Counted from the first letter of the stretch, positions 7,517 to 18,315 are shown. The stretch: 64,000 nucleotides of DNA from Leptodontidium sp. MPI-SDFR-AT-0119 (GCA_020726505.1 JAHLEZ010000001.1:6634001-6698000), one strand, 5' to 3'. Numbers and translations are program-made. Notes: generated by a model not told the origin, from the sequence alone.

Positions 7517-10500
7517 ATGGCGACGAGTTCTTCCAACTTTCTCGTTAGTAGGAGGCATCATGGCGTATATTGGAAAGTAAGTGCTATATTCTGAAAAATT
7601 ATCTGTTGCTAATAGTAATAATAATATAGGAGGTAAGTAGTAGCAGTGTTGAGAACAGAGAGAAGAGAGTCGCTGATCGCAGGCATCTTGGTGGTGATTT
7701 TAGGGTGTAAGTAATAGTAGTGTCGAGAATAAAAACAACAGAGTTGCTGACCGCAGGCGTCTTGGTGGTGATTTTAGTGGGTAAGTAGTAGTAGTATCGA
7801 AAAGAGAGAGAAGAGAGTCGCTAATCGTAAGCGTCTTGGTGATGATTTTAGAATGTAAGTAGTAGTAGTATCGAGAATAGAGAGAATAAAGTCGCTGATC
7901 ATAGGTATCTTGGTGGTGATTTTAGGTTGTAAGTAGTAGTAGTGTCGAGAATAGAAAGAAGAGAGTCACTGATTATAATTGTCTTGGTGGTAATTTTAGG
8001 CTGTAAGTAGTAGAAGTGTCGAGAATAAGAGAGAAGAGAGTCGCTAATCGCAGGCGTCTTGGTGGTGATTTTAGAGTGTAAGTAGTAGTAGTGCCGAGAA
8101 CAGAAAGAAGAGAGTCGCTAATCGCAAGCGTCTTGGTGGTGATTTCAGGGTGTAAGTAATAGCAGTATCGAGAACAGAGAGAAAAGAGTCGCTAACAGCA
8201 GGCGCCTTGGTGGTGATTTTAGCGTGTAAGTAGTAGTAGTGTTAAGAACAGAGATAAGAGAGTTGCTAACCGCAGGCGTCTTGGTGATGATTTCAGCTTG
8301 TAAGTAGTAGCAGTGTCGAGAACAGAGACAATAGAATCGCTGACCGCAAGTGTCTTGGTAATGATTTTAGTATGTAAGTAGTAATAGTGTCGAGAATAGA
8401 GAAAACAGAGTTGCTAACTACAGGCGTCTTGGTGGTGATTTTAGGTTGTAAGTAGTAATAGTGTCGAGAACAGAGAGAAGAGAGTCGCTGACTATAGTTG
8501 TCTTGGTGGTAATTTCAGCCTGTAAGTAGTAGTACTATCGAGAACAGAGAGAAGAGAGTCGCTGACCGCAGGCGTCTTGGTAATGATTTCAGGATGTAAG
8601 TAATAGTAGTATCGAGAATAGAGAGAACAGAATCGCTAACCGCAGGCGTCTTGGTGGTGATTTTAGGAAGTAAGTAGTAGTAATATCGAGAATAGAAAAA
8701 AAAGAGTCGCTGACCGCAGGCGTCTTGGTGGTGATTTTAGCATGTAAGTAATAGTAGTATCGAGAATAAAAGGAAGGGAATCACTAACCGCAGGCGCCTT
8801 GGTGGTGATTTTAGCGTGTAAGTAGTAGTAGTGTTGAGAACAGAAAGAAGAGATTCGCTAATGTTATGTCTTAGGAAGTACGTATAATTGGATTAACCCG
8901 GTAATATGGCTAATTGGCATTTTTAAAACTTTTGCTAGGCGGTAAGTTAGCCTATACACTTCTCCATATCATTCAATGCATATGTAGATTAAAAAAATAC
9001 AGGAAGCTAAGGACGAATGGACCCCCTCGCCTGACAGCAAAATCCGGTTGGATTTGTCTTCAAAATTATGCAATCGCTGTCGCACGATCGACCTAGGGAC
9101 TTATCTCTCTTCGTTACCTTATCTAAATAACAGCTGTGATCTGTGTCAAATCCTCTCTAAAATCCCCGAGGATGCTAGGAACAAAAATCCTGAGATGCGG
9201 CTGTCTGAAGCTTCGGAATACGTAAGGATTCGTGCTGTACCTGGTCTGTGCTCTACTTTGTTGTGCTGGATAGATGCTAATACTATTTAGAGTCGAAACC
9301 AAAACACATTTCAAACCCCAAAGGTAATTCTAGAAGCTCGCTCCGTTTGGAACTAGTTAGGGAATGGATTCGAATATGTGACGAAGGCCAATGCTCGCGA
9401 AGTGGTGGATGCTGTCCTGATCCCGATAGAAGTCGGATGCCAACCCGAGTCATTGATGTGGGAGATGGCTACACTGCGTGCCTTGTTTTGACAGACAAAG
9501 AAAATATGAGTGAAGGAGCGCAATACATTGCTTTGTCCCATTGCTGGGGCATGCTTTCGGAAAAACAGAGGGAAAAGTCGCGTACTACTACTAACAACGA
9601 GAAGGAATGGAGGACGCAAGGATTCCCAGTTAAAGAATTGCCACGGACATTTCAAGATGCAATCAGCGTCACTCGAGAACTCGGTCAGCGATATCTCTGG
9701 ATCGATTCGCTTTGCATTATTCAAGGAGAGGGCGGAGACTGGGCTACTGAAGCTACGAAGATGGAAGCAGTCTTCAAGAATGCTTACTGTACGATAGCTG
9801 CCACCTCTGCTAAAGACTCAACCGATGGATTTCTCAACCGGCCGCTTAAAGAGATAGATTTGCGGTATGTGGTAGTGCCTAGGTCCTCTAAGCCCTCAGA
9901 CGGCAAGGTCTATATTTGCACGTCAATCGATGACGATTTCGATGGCGACGTGACGAAGGGGGTCTTGAATACACGAGCTTGGGTGTTACAAGAACGAGCC
10001 TTGTCACGCCGAACGATCCATTTCACGAAGAGGCAAACGTATTGGGAGTGTGGCGGTGGGGTACGTTGCGAAACGCTCACTCATATGAAGAAGTAAGTCT
10101 ACATCTAGGGTTTAGTTTAAAGGCACCGTTTCATCTTTACAATTCGCTTTTCCTTATTTATGACCGAGCATTTACCTAAATAAACCTACTAATATCTAAT
10201 CAAATCAGCGCGAACTTGTCGTTTCAAAGTGACCCAGAATTTCCTCGCTCTATTAAATATCGTTATGTGTCTACTCAAATACAGCTTTTCCAATCTCTCT
10301 TCAGAAATTACTCGACATTTGGCATTGCAGAGCACACAGACAGACCCGTTGCGATTGAGTCACTAGCTAAGGCGTTGGCTAAAGCTCTCGATACTGTGGT
10401 CTACTATGGGATCTTCGAATGCTTCCTCCACCGAAGTCTCATGTGGCAACCGGCACAAAATGCTTCGCTTGAGAAGATAACCTATGAGGATAATAGGATG

Positions 10501-10971
10501 CCTCCATCATGGTCTTGGATGCTATATCACGGGCAGATCCAGTATTTGCAACTGGAATTTAGAGAAGTTGAGTGGGATCATAGTGTTCAATTTATAGACG
10601 ACAAGCCGAGCGACTCGGGTACTAGCTCTAAGGGTCATGGGTATGTCTTGGAAGCTCGGGTGAGACGACTGCGAGATTGCAAGGTCAACTCCGAGGGCGT
10701 TATACTCGACAATGATGCCAACGAAGTCGGACTTGTAAACTTTGATACTCAATCAGGCAACTTCCCTCCAGAAGGACCTTGTGCTATCATGGGAAGAGAG
10801 ACTAGAGATGATGGTGATGTTGATGGTTTGGAACGGAAATATTACGTGTTATTTTTGGCAGAAGGTGCGATGCAACTAGGGCGCGGAACATTTACGAGGG
10901 TTGGAATGGGTTCGATCCAGCAACGTTTTCTACATTTTAGTGATCAAGACGATATGGCACGGATCTTCTAG
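7517..10971 (+). CDS. HET-domain protein whose 5' end is split into 19 three-base exons
   Basis: HET domains act in fungal heterokaryon incompatibility, triggering cell death on non-self contact. Exon 1 (7517-7576) has a good ATG context and 20 codons. Nineteen one-codon exons follow, at 7630, 7704, 7778, 7852, 7926, 8000, 8075, 8149, 8223, 8297, 8371, 8445, 8519, 8593, 8667, 8741, 8815, 8875 and 8939. The next acceptor, 9002, enters in frame a typical HET N-terminus (L-C-N-R-C-R-T-I-D-L, then C-D-L-C). The HET core from about 9347 has Y-I-A-L-S-H-C-W-G, Y-L-W-I-D-S-L-C-I-I-Q and T-R-A-W-V-L-Q-E-R-A. A 116-nt phase-2 intron (10093-10208) leads to the last exon; TAG ends at 10971. One junction is unresolved: between 9222 and 9350 the frame changes. 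A good-looking 69-nt intron (9222-9290) removes a TAG but leaves the next exon out of phase. Weak donors at 9232 or 9244 would fix it. Otherwise the gene is damaged there. Confidence 0.75.
7633..8874 (+). repeat. Tandem array of 74-bp units, each a complete intron plus one codon
   Basis: Seventeen units begin at 7633, 7707, 7781, 7855, 7929, 8003, 8078, 8152, 8226, 8300, 8374, 8448, 8522, 8596, 8670, 8744 and 8818. The period is 74 bp (75 once; the last is shortened). Every unit starts GTAAGT, has CTRAY about 25-30 bases before its end, and ends TTTTAG, TTTCAG or CTTAG. Exactly three bases then precede the next GTAAGT. Those three bases differ between units while the rest is strongly conserved. 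Intron 1 (7577-7629), intron 19 (8878-8938) and intron 20 (8942-9002) have the same layout but unrelated interiors. Confidence 0.95.
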
Positions 10972-11462
10972 TATGTTCTATTCGCAGTTCGATTTTGTGT
11001 TTCACCTTTTTTCTTCTTGGACGAGGGTTGGATTCCTTTCTTCTTCCGTCTCTTAGCAAACAAACAGGCCTAATAGACATAAGAATTAAGCGCAGAGAAG
11101 AGTGCCTCAAAAGCTGAGCAGGCATAGGAGTTGAATTTGAACGCTTAATCCTTTTAAGGTCTCCCCAAATCTTAAATTTCAACTAAATAGAATTTCCCGC
11201 AGTATAATTTCCCGGGCAACTCCTGTCATGAAACCTTTGGAAGCAGCTTCTGAAGTGCTATCAGGGGTCCTTCGACTTGGATTAGGTTGGTCTAGAGATA
11301 GCAAATGGAGGCGGCGGTGGGGTTTTTGATAGCATGGTGGGATATAGAGCAGAGGAGCTGATTGATCCGAGGGTAGAGGATGGAAGCGGTGAAGTTGTAC
11401 TTATGTGTCGAGTTCGTGAGGCATGAAATGTCGGGGAGAGACATTGTTTTTGTTGCTCTACC
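10972..11462. other. 3' flank of the HET gene
   Basis: No gene is supported. Short ORFs on both strands overlap and lack motifs. The stretch ends at the second copy of repeat family A. Confidence 0.4.
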
Positions 11463-11678
11463 TGTCGGTGCAGTACCGGTTCATGTACCACGCCGCATGT
11501 GTGAATATATTCTAATGCGAGTATGGCGACAGAGTAATAAATGTATGGTTCAAAATCTGTGTCTATTCTAAGAGAGTGTGAGGAGAGCCAAACTATATAC
11601 TACGAAACCCCACCGAATCTCCACCGAAACCAGTCCGGCTAAGCTCTGACCCCTGACTTTGACCCGCACCCCCTTTTT
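11463..11678 (+). repeat. Dispersed repeat family A, copy 2
   Basis: Same-strand match to 576-780, starting GTCGGTGCAGTACCGGTTCA and ending near GACCCGCACCCCCTTTTT. The sequences outside the two copies are unrelated, so the copies mark element boundaries to within a few bases. No terminal inverted repeat or target duplication is evident. Confidence 0.75.
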
Positions 11679-12321
11679 CAGACCGAAGTATGCTCATGTA
11701 GGGACCTGTGAACCAACACTACCAGAAGATGTTTGGATCTATGGTTTTGGCCATGTCACATGACTAGTGGCGAGAGGCTCTCATAGAGTGCCGTAGAAAG
11801 CCGAGAAACTCCGAGCAAGTGGCAGCTATTCCCTTTCGCCCTAATCTTTGTTGACTTAGAGGCATGTTAACACGGACAACAACGACTTGCGGGACGGCTA
11901 ATGGGCTTCAAATTATAATAACCCCGTGTTTTTGACTTCTGACAGCCCCATAACCGGCATAGACGCCGAACCAGTTAGCCTAGTAGTGTAGTCGAACCTG
12001 CCGATCAGCTAAGCGACAGATAAGCATTACCACTTCTCCGACTCAGTGGATGGGATAGTAAGAAGTAATATGATAAGCATATCCTAGTGTGCATCTATTA
12101 TAACTTTCAGTGGAAGATCTCTTAGCGTAAGAAGATCATAGCTAGGCGTGTCTTTTCAAAAAGTTCTAACCCCGACTTGATAACATCTTTAAGATAAAGA
12201 TAAATTCCTAGGAGATGAATATACGTGCGAGGAAACGATAATCGAACTCTCTGTTAAGCGAAGTCGTCGACGCGACCTAACGAAACGATACAAGAAGCTG
12301 GAGATCGACTGGTAGTTAGTT

Positions 12322-12726
12322 GACGAGCACCTGGAAGGTTTGAGTCATTTGTTTAGTATAGGGAGGAAGATAACCTTCAGTATAGAGTTTGTTTACAAGG
12401 AAGTTACTTGTGATTCTATAACGGCGAAAGGCAAGAAGAAAAAAAGCGCGACAAATGCTTAAAGGCTTTAGAGAGCCGCCGATGCTAGTCTTTGGACTCG
12501 AGTCTACGAGCACTATCGTTATAAAGCCAAACACTGTAAGTAAGGACCCCACTGCTGGCCGGACAAGCGAGGGAATCACTAGAGGTTGCTGCCGGGCTAG
12601 CTAGAAGAGATCGTTGGACATATCAAAAAGAAGCTACAAGAAGGGGAGACGGAGGAGGACGTCGATGTCAGCATCGAGATCCCAGCCCACATAATCAAAA
12701 ATATATTAGATAATATTCTGGGCCCC
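12322..12726 (+). pseudogene. Decayed coding fragment of a repeated fungal gene, stops all of TAA/TAG type
   Basis: One frame reads almost continuously: D-E-H-L-E-G-L-S-H-L-F-S-I-G-R-K-I-T-F-S, later R-A-A-D-A-S-L-W-T-R-V-Y-E-H-Y, G-P-H-C-W-P-D and E-E-I-V-G-H-I-K-K-K. It is broken by five in-frame stops, all TAA or TAG in places where CAA or CAG (Gln) would fit. That is what C-to-T change at CpA by RIP would give. It resembles a family often found repeated in fungal genomes, probably transposon-related, that I remember only loosely. No start or end is preserved. Confidence 0.6.
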
Positions 12727-13271
12727 ACCTACCATATAGGGATTAGCGTATCATGTGACTAGTAAGCAACAGGCGGGCCGCGATACCTTTTTGAGCTGTC
12801 CCGAATACGTAAACGCTGCTCCTAAAAGAATGAATTTGAAAGCCTCCAAAATAGTGTAAGTCCCTAGGATCCAGTGTTGGGCATCTGATGGATCTTTGTG
12901 GGATCCATGGGATCCTAAGGCAGGAAGGTTCTATATAGGTAGATAGCATTCCCTTCTAGTAGGAGTTCGTGCTCAACTTCAAATAGTATTCTTTACCCAA
13001 TACTTAATAACCAAACCTACCCAGTGACACATCGGTATCACTAGACTTCTATTCTGATACACCTGTCTTCACACGTCAAAGGCCTCTAGTCCCTACACCG
13101 GTACCGACTACGACAGAGACCTAGGATCATTACAAAGAGGGTTGACAGAAGATAATTGGATTATCAACATTTATCCCGAATAATAGACGACAATATTAGA
13201 TTCATCCGCGGCCGATCAATAAGTGAAATGCTTATAAAGGCAATCTTAGCACTAAAAAAGCGCTAGTAATA
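12727..13271. other. Non-coding stretch between relic and ankyrin gene end
   Basis: Nothing is supported here: short ORFs only, AT-rich, no repeat seen elsewhere in the window. It contains the 3' flank of the minus-strand NACHT-ankyrin gene. Confidence 0.4.
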
Positions 13272-16200
13272 TCAAATGCATGCACCAAAAGACTTCAAGA
13301 GTTCTATAATCTCCAAGTGGCCGCCCTCAGCAGCTGCTTGTAGCGCAGTCCGTCCACCCATACCAGGACCAACAGCATTGACATCAGCCTTAGCATCGAG
13401 GAGTCTCTGAACGACGTCCAAGTGGCCGCCCTCTGCAGCTGCTTGCAGCGCAGTCCGTCCATCCCAAGCAGCAGCAGCATTGACATCAGCCTTAGTATTG
13501 AGGAGTCTCTGAACGACCTCCAAGTGGCCACCCTCAGCAGCTGCTTGTAGCGCAGTCCGTCCATTACTAGCAGCAGAAGCAGTAGCATTGACATTAGCCT
13601 TAGCATCGAGGAGTCTCTGAACGACCTCCAAGTGGCCGCCCCCTGCAGCTGCTTGTAGCGCAGTCCGTCCACGCCAACCAGCAACAGCATTGACATCAGC
13701 CTTAGCATCGAGGAGTCTTTGAACGATCTCCAAGTAGCCGCCCTCAGCAGCTGCTTGCAACGCAGTCCGTCCACCTCCATAAGCAGCAGCAGCATTGACA
13801 TCAGCCTTAGTATTGAGGAGTCTCTGAACGACCTCCAAGTGGCCACCCTCAGCAGCTGCTTGTAGCGCAGTCCGTCCATTACTAGCAGCAGAAGCAGTAG
13901 CATTGACATTAGCCTTAGCATCGAGGAGTCTCTGAACGACCTCCAAGTGGCCGCCCCCTGCAGCTGCTTGTAGCGCAGTCCGTCCACCCCAATCAGCAGC
14001 AGCAGCATTGACATTAGCCTTAGCATCGAGAAGTCTTTGAAGGACTTCCAAGTGGCCGCCCTCAGCAGCTGCTTGCAACGCAGTCCGTCCACCTCCATAA
14101 GCAGCAGCAGCATTAACATCAGCCTTAGCATCGAGGAGTCTTTGAACGACCTCCAAGTGGCCGCCCCCTGCAGCTGCTTGCAGCGCAGTCCGTCCATAAC
14201 TATTAGCAGCAGCGGCATTGACATCAGCCTTAGCATCGAGGAGTCTCTGAAGGACCTCCAAGTGGCCGCCCCCTACAGCTGCTTGTAGCGCAGTCCGTCC
14301 ATCATTATCAGCAGCAGCAGCATTGACATCAGCCTTAGCATCGAGGAGTCTCTGAACGACCTCCAAGTGGCCGCCCCCTGCAGCTGCTTGTAGCGCAGTC
14401 CGTCCACGCCAACCAGCAACAGCATTGACATCAGCCTTGGCATCGAGGAGTCTCTGAACGACGTCCAAGTGGCCGCCCTCCGCAGCTGCTTGCAGTGCAG
14501 TTCGACTACCCCCCTCACCAACAGTAGCAGCAGCAGCATTGACATCAGCCTTAGCATCGAGGAGTCTTTCAACAACCTCCAAGTGGCCGCCCTTAGCAGC
14601 ATGTAGAAGTCCCTGTGATAACCCTTTCTCGTGCTTGACGAAGTTAATCAAGATGTTTATATAATTCAGGCGGCCAAGTACTGCATAGTGGCACATCAAG
14701 GCATCCCCTTCTGTGGAACTTAGTCCAGCAATAGATACAATTTGTAGAAACACTGCAAAATGGTCGTGCTTGTCAATCCATTCGTAAACGGCAGGGACTC
14801 GGTCGTGAAACTCTGCCTGTGACCAAGGAGTTCTCGCTAGACCGTGCGAGCCGCGTATCATTTGCTTCCACAGATTCCAAGTTATAGATTTGCCCTCTTC
14901 AAAATTGCGGGTGTGAAGTAGCCAGTAGTCTAAAGCGTACTCGAGGAAAGGGTGTCCTAACTGTAGCGTAGCCATCGAGTCTTCAAGACTATTCTTGATC
15001 ACTATCATGCTCTCCTTATTGTTTGTGGATTTTTGATGGCTCTGGGGGTGTAGCCTCTGCGTCATATGCATTATGCGTGATGTGACTCCTTCAACTTCCA
15101 CGGTTTTCTCAATAATGTAGTTCGGAAGACGAGTTGGCAGGGCCGCAGGATTTCGGATCAAATCAGTCTTGAAATCGTTCGAGTTGAGGTAGGTTACACA
15201 TATCTCGCCAATGAAATGATCGGCTTCTTCCAACTTGATATGAAAACTCTGTAGGCTCGAGTCTGATGGTTGTTCTAGGAGATGCTGTAGGACGCTGCGA
15301 TGAGTGAATTGAACAATTTGTAATTCCTCGTCTAGCTGGACCAGATTCTCACACCAGGCAGTGATGCGCTCCAGGCCGCTTGGTCTCTTTCCTCTGATGG
15401 AATAGGGTATGCCAGGCTCATATGAGAGGGCTTCCCTCAGCATATCAAGTGTGAGCGCTCGTTTGGTTGCTGCAGCCCATTGGAAAATGTGGCTGGCAGT
15501 TTTGGCAGAGCCACGCTTCACGATCCGTTTCATAGCGCGGTCGAAAGTTTCTCCCAAGTTTTTAGGGAGAGTTCTAAGCACTTCCCGGATCTCGTCGTCG
15601 CAAGTGCATTCGCATATTTCCGCAATTTGGTAGTCGACCCAGAGAAACCTGCCAAACTTAGTAAAGCTATTCGATCTTCAAGGAGTAAGCACACACATGC
15701 CGTTCGCACCATCAATCAACGCTTCAATGATTTCCTGAGCTAAAGCAGGGTCCTGTAAAATGAGTTGTTCCTGTGGAATGACCTGTTCTTGTAGTATGAG
15801 TTGTTCCCCCTGCCTGAGAGTTATGGTCTCTCGCGTGTATGCCTCAATATCGGCCTGGACTTCACGACAGTTGGTAGACTTCTCCTGAGAAGCTGGAAAC
15901 CATCTTCGAATATCCGTTGATACGCTGCTTCGGCCGACAAGGAAAAGCTTCGCTTTAGAATTGGGAATTGATATGATAGATGAGAGACTTCGAAGCAGGA
16001 CGTTACGCTCCTCCTTTTCGAATTCATCCAAAGCATCGATGACAATATAGAACGTAGAAAATTTGTTACACAGTGCTGAAGTAACTTGTCAATTGTGTCC
16101 ATGTCTACGTAAGTGGTCTCAAATCCGCTTAGCTGTCTCTCGACTTCCCCAGTTATGTTGTCGGGCTTGAGGGACTGTCGGATGATAGATCTTAGTACGG

Positions 16201-17553
16201 TTGCGGCGCTAAGTGACATAGAGTCGTCAAAGCGAGGAAAGACGAAAGTGGTAAGCTCATCAGTTCTTGTTCTCTCGCAAAAAAGGCAGTCAATGACACT
16301 CGATCTGAAGTCCTCGTCAGCAAACGAAATGCAGAAAGCAGAAGGAGTACTAGCGTAAGCACCGTCTTCCCGGAACCAACTACGAGTAGATTAGTATGGC
16401 TTCAAAGCAAAGCAGTAAACTTACGCTTGCCGGTCAAGATAAATACCGAGGGCGCTTCACTATCCTTCCACTTGGCAAATTCTGGAGTTGAAAACAACCA
16501 CGTAGCGGTGTTAACATGCCGCTTTTTGCGAGCCTGATGGAAGTTCATTTGGTGTGCATACGTTGACAATGAGTCCAGGAGTTTCGTTTTCTTTCCCCCT
16601 GCCATCGTTAGTGTAAGATCGACAAGTCAGCCGTGAAACTTACTTAGCAGGTCCTGGTCTCTTTGCATTTGCCATTCTCTGGTACTTTCAAGTTCTTTCT
16701 GAGATCGGGACGCGAAAATCGATAACTGGTTTCTATGTTTGGCTGCACGCTTTCGTTCTTGCTCCTGACACTCCTGTTCTTTTCGATCAGACGTAGCTTT
16801 GGCCAGAGCAATAGCCTTCTTGACATCATTGGCACAGCTCTGGATGCTCTCGATCTGGGGACGAAGCTTGCTGCGCAAATCCGTTGTTATTTTCCATACC
16901 CCTTCAGTCTCCAGATTAGCAAAGCTCGCTATGATGTATTGTGGTCACTTGCATGGCTGTCGTGTTAGCAGAATGGCCTGCTTGCACAATTGAACAATGG
17001 AGGCATGGAATCTGCATATTGACTCCCGAAGTGCGGGCGAGTTAGGAAAGAGAAGCTGATATTCATCGAATTGGGGGGAAAGTTTATTAAGATTCATGAA
17101 CAGGTCAGCAAGGGATTCGAAGTACGACGTGATGTTGGCTGCAATCTAGAAGCATTGTTGGGTTCAGCTCAAACACCATTTCGCCTCCTCGAGTCTCGAC
17201 GGATGACTTACAAGTATTGTAAGCTTTACACTGCCCCACACAAGTGCTGCAATATCCGGATGGGATGAAACGAAGGTCTCGACGATCGTAGAGAACTGCT
17301 GGATTGACTGCAGCATGGAATACGCCCGAGCGCCGATGCTTTTTCCTCGTCGAGTCGAATTTGATGCATCCAGCTTGGCAGTGAAGACGAGTGCAGCGGC
17401 AGCATCGGGCACACCTTTAATCTGCTGTAGCTGCTTTCTCTCATTGTCAGTGAGGACGCTTCCGAACTCTGAGAGCGCAATTTCGAGCGACTTTGTCACC
17501 GATCCATCCGTGTTAACAGTCCGAGATGTGCTACCAAGAGCCACAACAGACAT
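13272..17553 (-). CDS. STAND receptor: DUF7708-like N-terminus, NACHT, 13 ankyrin repeats (possibly damaged)
   Basis: STAND (NLR-like) proteins sense ligands through C-terminal repeats and signal through an N-terminal domain. The N-terminus from 17553 carries A-A-L-V-W-G-S-V-K-L-T-I and the F-E-S-L-A-D-L-F helix block usual in DUF7708. After a coiled-coil exon (16627-16900) come Walker A T-G-K-L-G-S-G-K-T (split by a 45-nt intron, 16380-16424), R-F-D-D-S-M-S-L-S, Walker B F-Y-I-V-I-D-A-L-D-E near 16040, and G-M-F-L-W-V across a 48-nt intron (15649-15696). Ankyrin repeats fill the end. A GC-AG intron at 16305-16354 fits the frame after Walker A. Two problems remain: a one-base frame change near 16075, between Walker A and B, and an unresolved junction at 16900-16950. 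The gene may therefore be a recent pseudogene, although the long ankyrin frame is intact. Confidence 0.7.
13275..14610 (-). repeat. Thirteen high-identity ankyrin repeats (about 99-108 bp each)
   Basis: The unit A-L-Q-A-A-A-E-G-G-H-L-E-V-V-Q-R-L-L plus D-A-K-A-D-V-N-A recurs 13 times with few changes. Variation concentrates in the loop just before G-R-T: G-E-G-G-S, G-W-R, D-N-D, N-S-Y, Y-G-G, D-W-G, S-A-A-S-N, W-D and G-P-G-M-G. Blocks of two or three repeats are themselves duplicated (G-W-R, S-A-A-S-N and Y-G-G types recur in order). This indicates ongoing repeat shuffling. Confidence 0.92.
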
Positions 17554-18094
17554 CTTCGGCTGCTGCAGTCGACCGTAGTCAATCGTGCGAGTAGTCCTTA
17601 GTAAGCGAACGGGTGGTGAACACGTCGGAAGCGGTGGTGATCGGGGAGAAAAGTGCTACGATAGACGAAAGCAGCACAGAGAAGAAGATAAAATGGAAGA
17701 TGATATTTACTGAGAGAGGAAAGGTAGTCTTTAAGATGGGACCGAGAAGATGGGATAGGGCTGTAGGCATCACGGCTGCAGCCTGGTAGGCGCAGGTATG
17801 GGCTGAACTGCGGGGGCAACGTGTCTGCAAAGCCACACGAAGCAGATCCAGCCGACCTGTGAAGTTTTCAGCTCCGAGAGATTTGTAGTGGACAATTTTG
17901 ATTTTTGACAAAGATTACATAGCACTCTATACGGATTCGCCTTTCGCAGTGTTTTTCGAAGCATGGAAGACATGTTAAGTACTGTATTTAAGATAAGCTC
18001 ATAGGCGTCGTGACGTGCTTGCGACTTGCTAGTCACATGATAATTTGCTTAGCCTCTTCTGGTAGGTGGGGCTAAGAATCTTCTCGCGAGTGTG
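17554..18094. other. 5' flank of the STAND gene
   Basis: No gene is supported. Minus-strand ORFs of 73-110 codons here lack motifs. The promoter of the minus-strand STAND gene should lie in this stretch. Confidence 0.35.
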
Positions 18095-18315
18095 GAGGGG
18101 AAGCCGATTTTGTAAGCGACTGTATCGTTCCCTATGATAGGCTAATCAGCAGCAAGGCGGGCAGGCGCGACTTTTCACCAATGGCCCTTCGAGATTCTTA
18201 CAGTAGACATATGGACATTTATGATAACCCTTATATGACCAAGTAATTACGACGATGCTCCTCCCACATCATCTCACCAACCAACTACAGTCGCCTGCAA
18301 AATCGGCTTCCCCTC
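18095..18315. mobile_element. Small TIR element (MITE-like)
   Basis: Terminal inverted repeats of 30 bp (18095-18124 and 18286-18315) match with two mismatches. Each begins GAGGGGAAGCCGATTTTG from the outside. The 221-bp element has no ORF. No clear target duplication is visible, so the superfamily is open. Related single ends occur at 23392-23420 and, weaker, at 21012-21035. Confidence 0.75.

Noticed and set aside
7633..8874. The array as a plain minisatellite or CRISPR-like array
   Set aside because: CRISPR needs spacers of tens of bases, not three, and this is a fungus. A plain satellite would not keep donor, branch and acceptor in all 17 copies or connect in frame to genes at both ends.
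9038..9096. Reading exon 21 as I-C-L-Q-N-Y-A-I-A-V-A-R-S-T (another frame)
   Set aside because: It ends at once, while the frame with L-C-N-R-C-R-T-I-D-L matches HET proteins.
13304..14236. Alternative-frame minus-strand ORF of 310 codons (L-R-L-M-S-M-L-L-L repeats)
   Set aside because: It is a shadow frame of the ankyrin repeats; the ankyrin frame matches a known fold.
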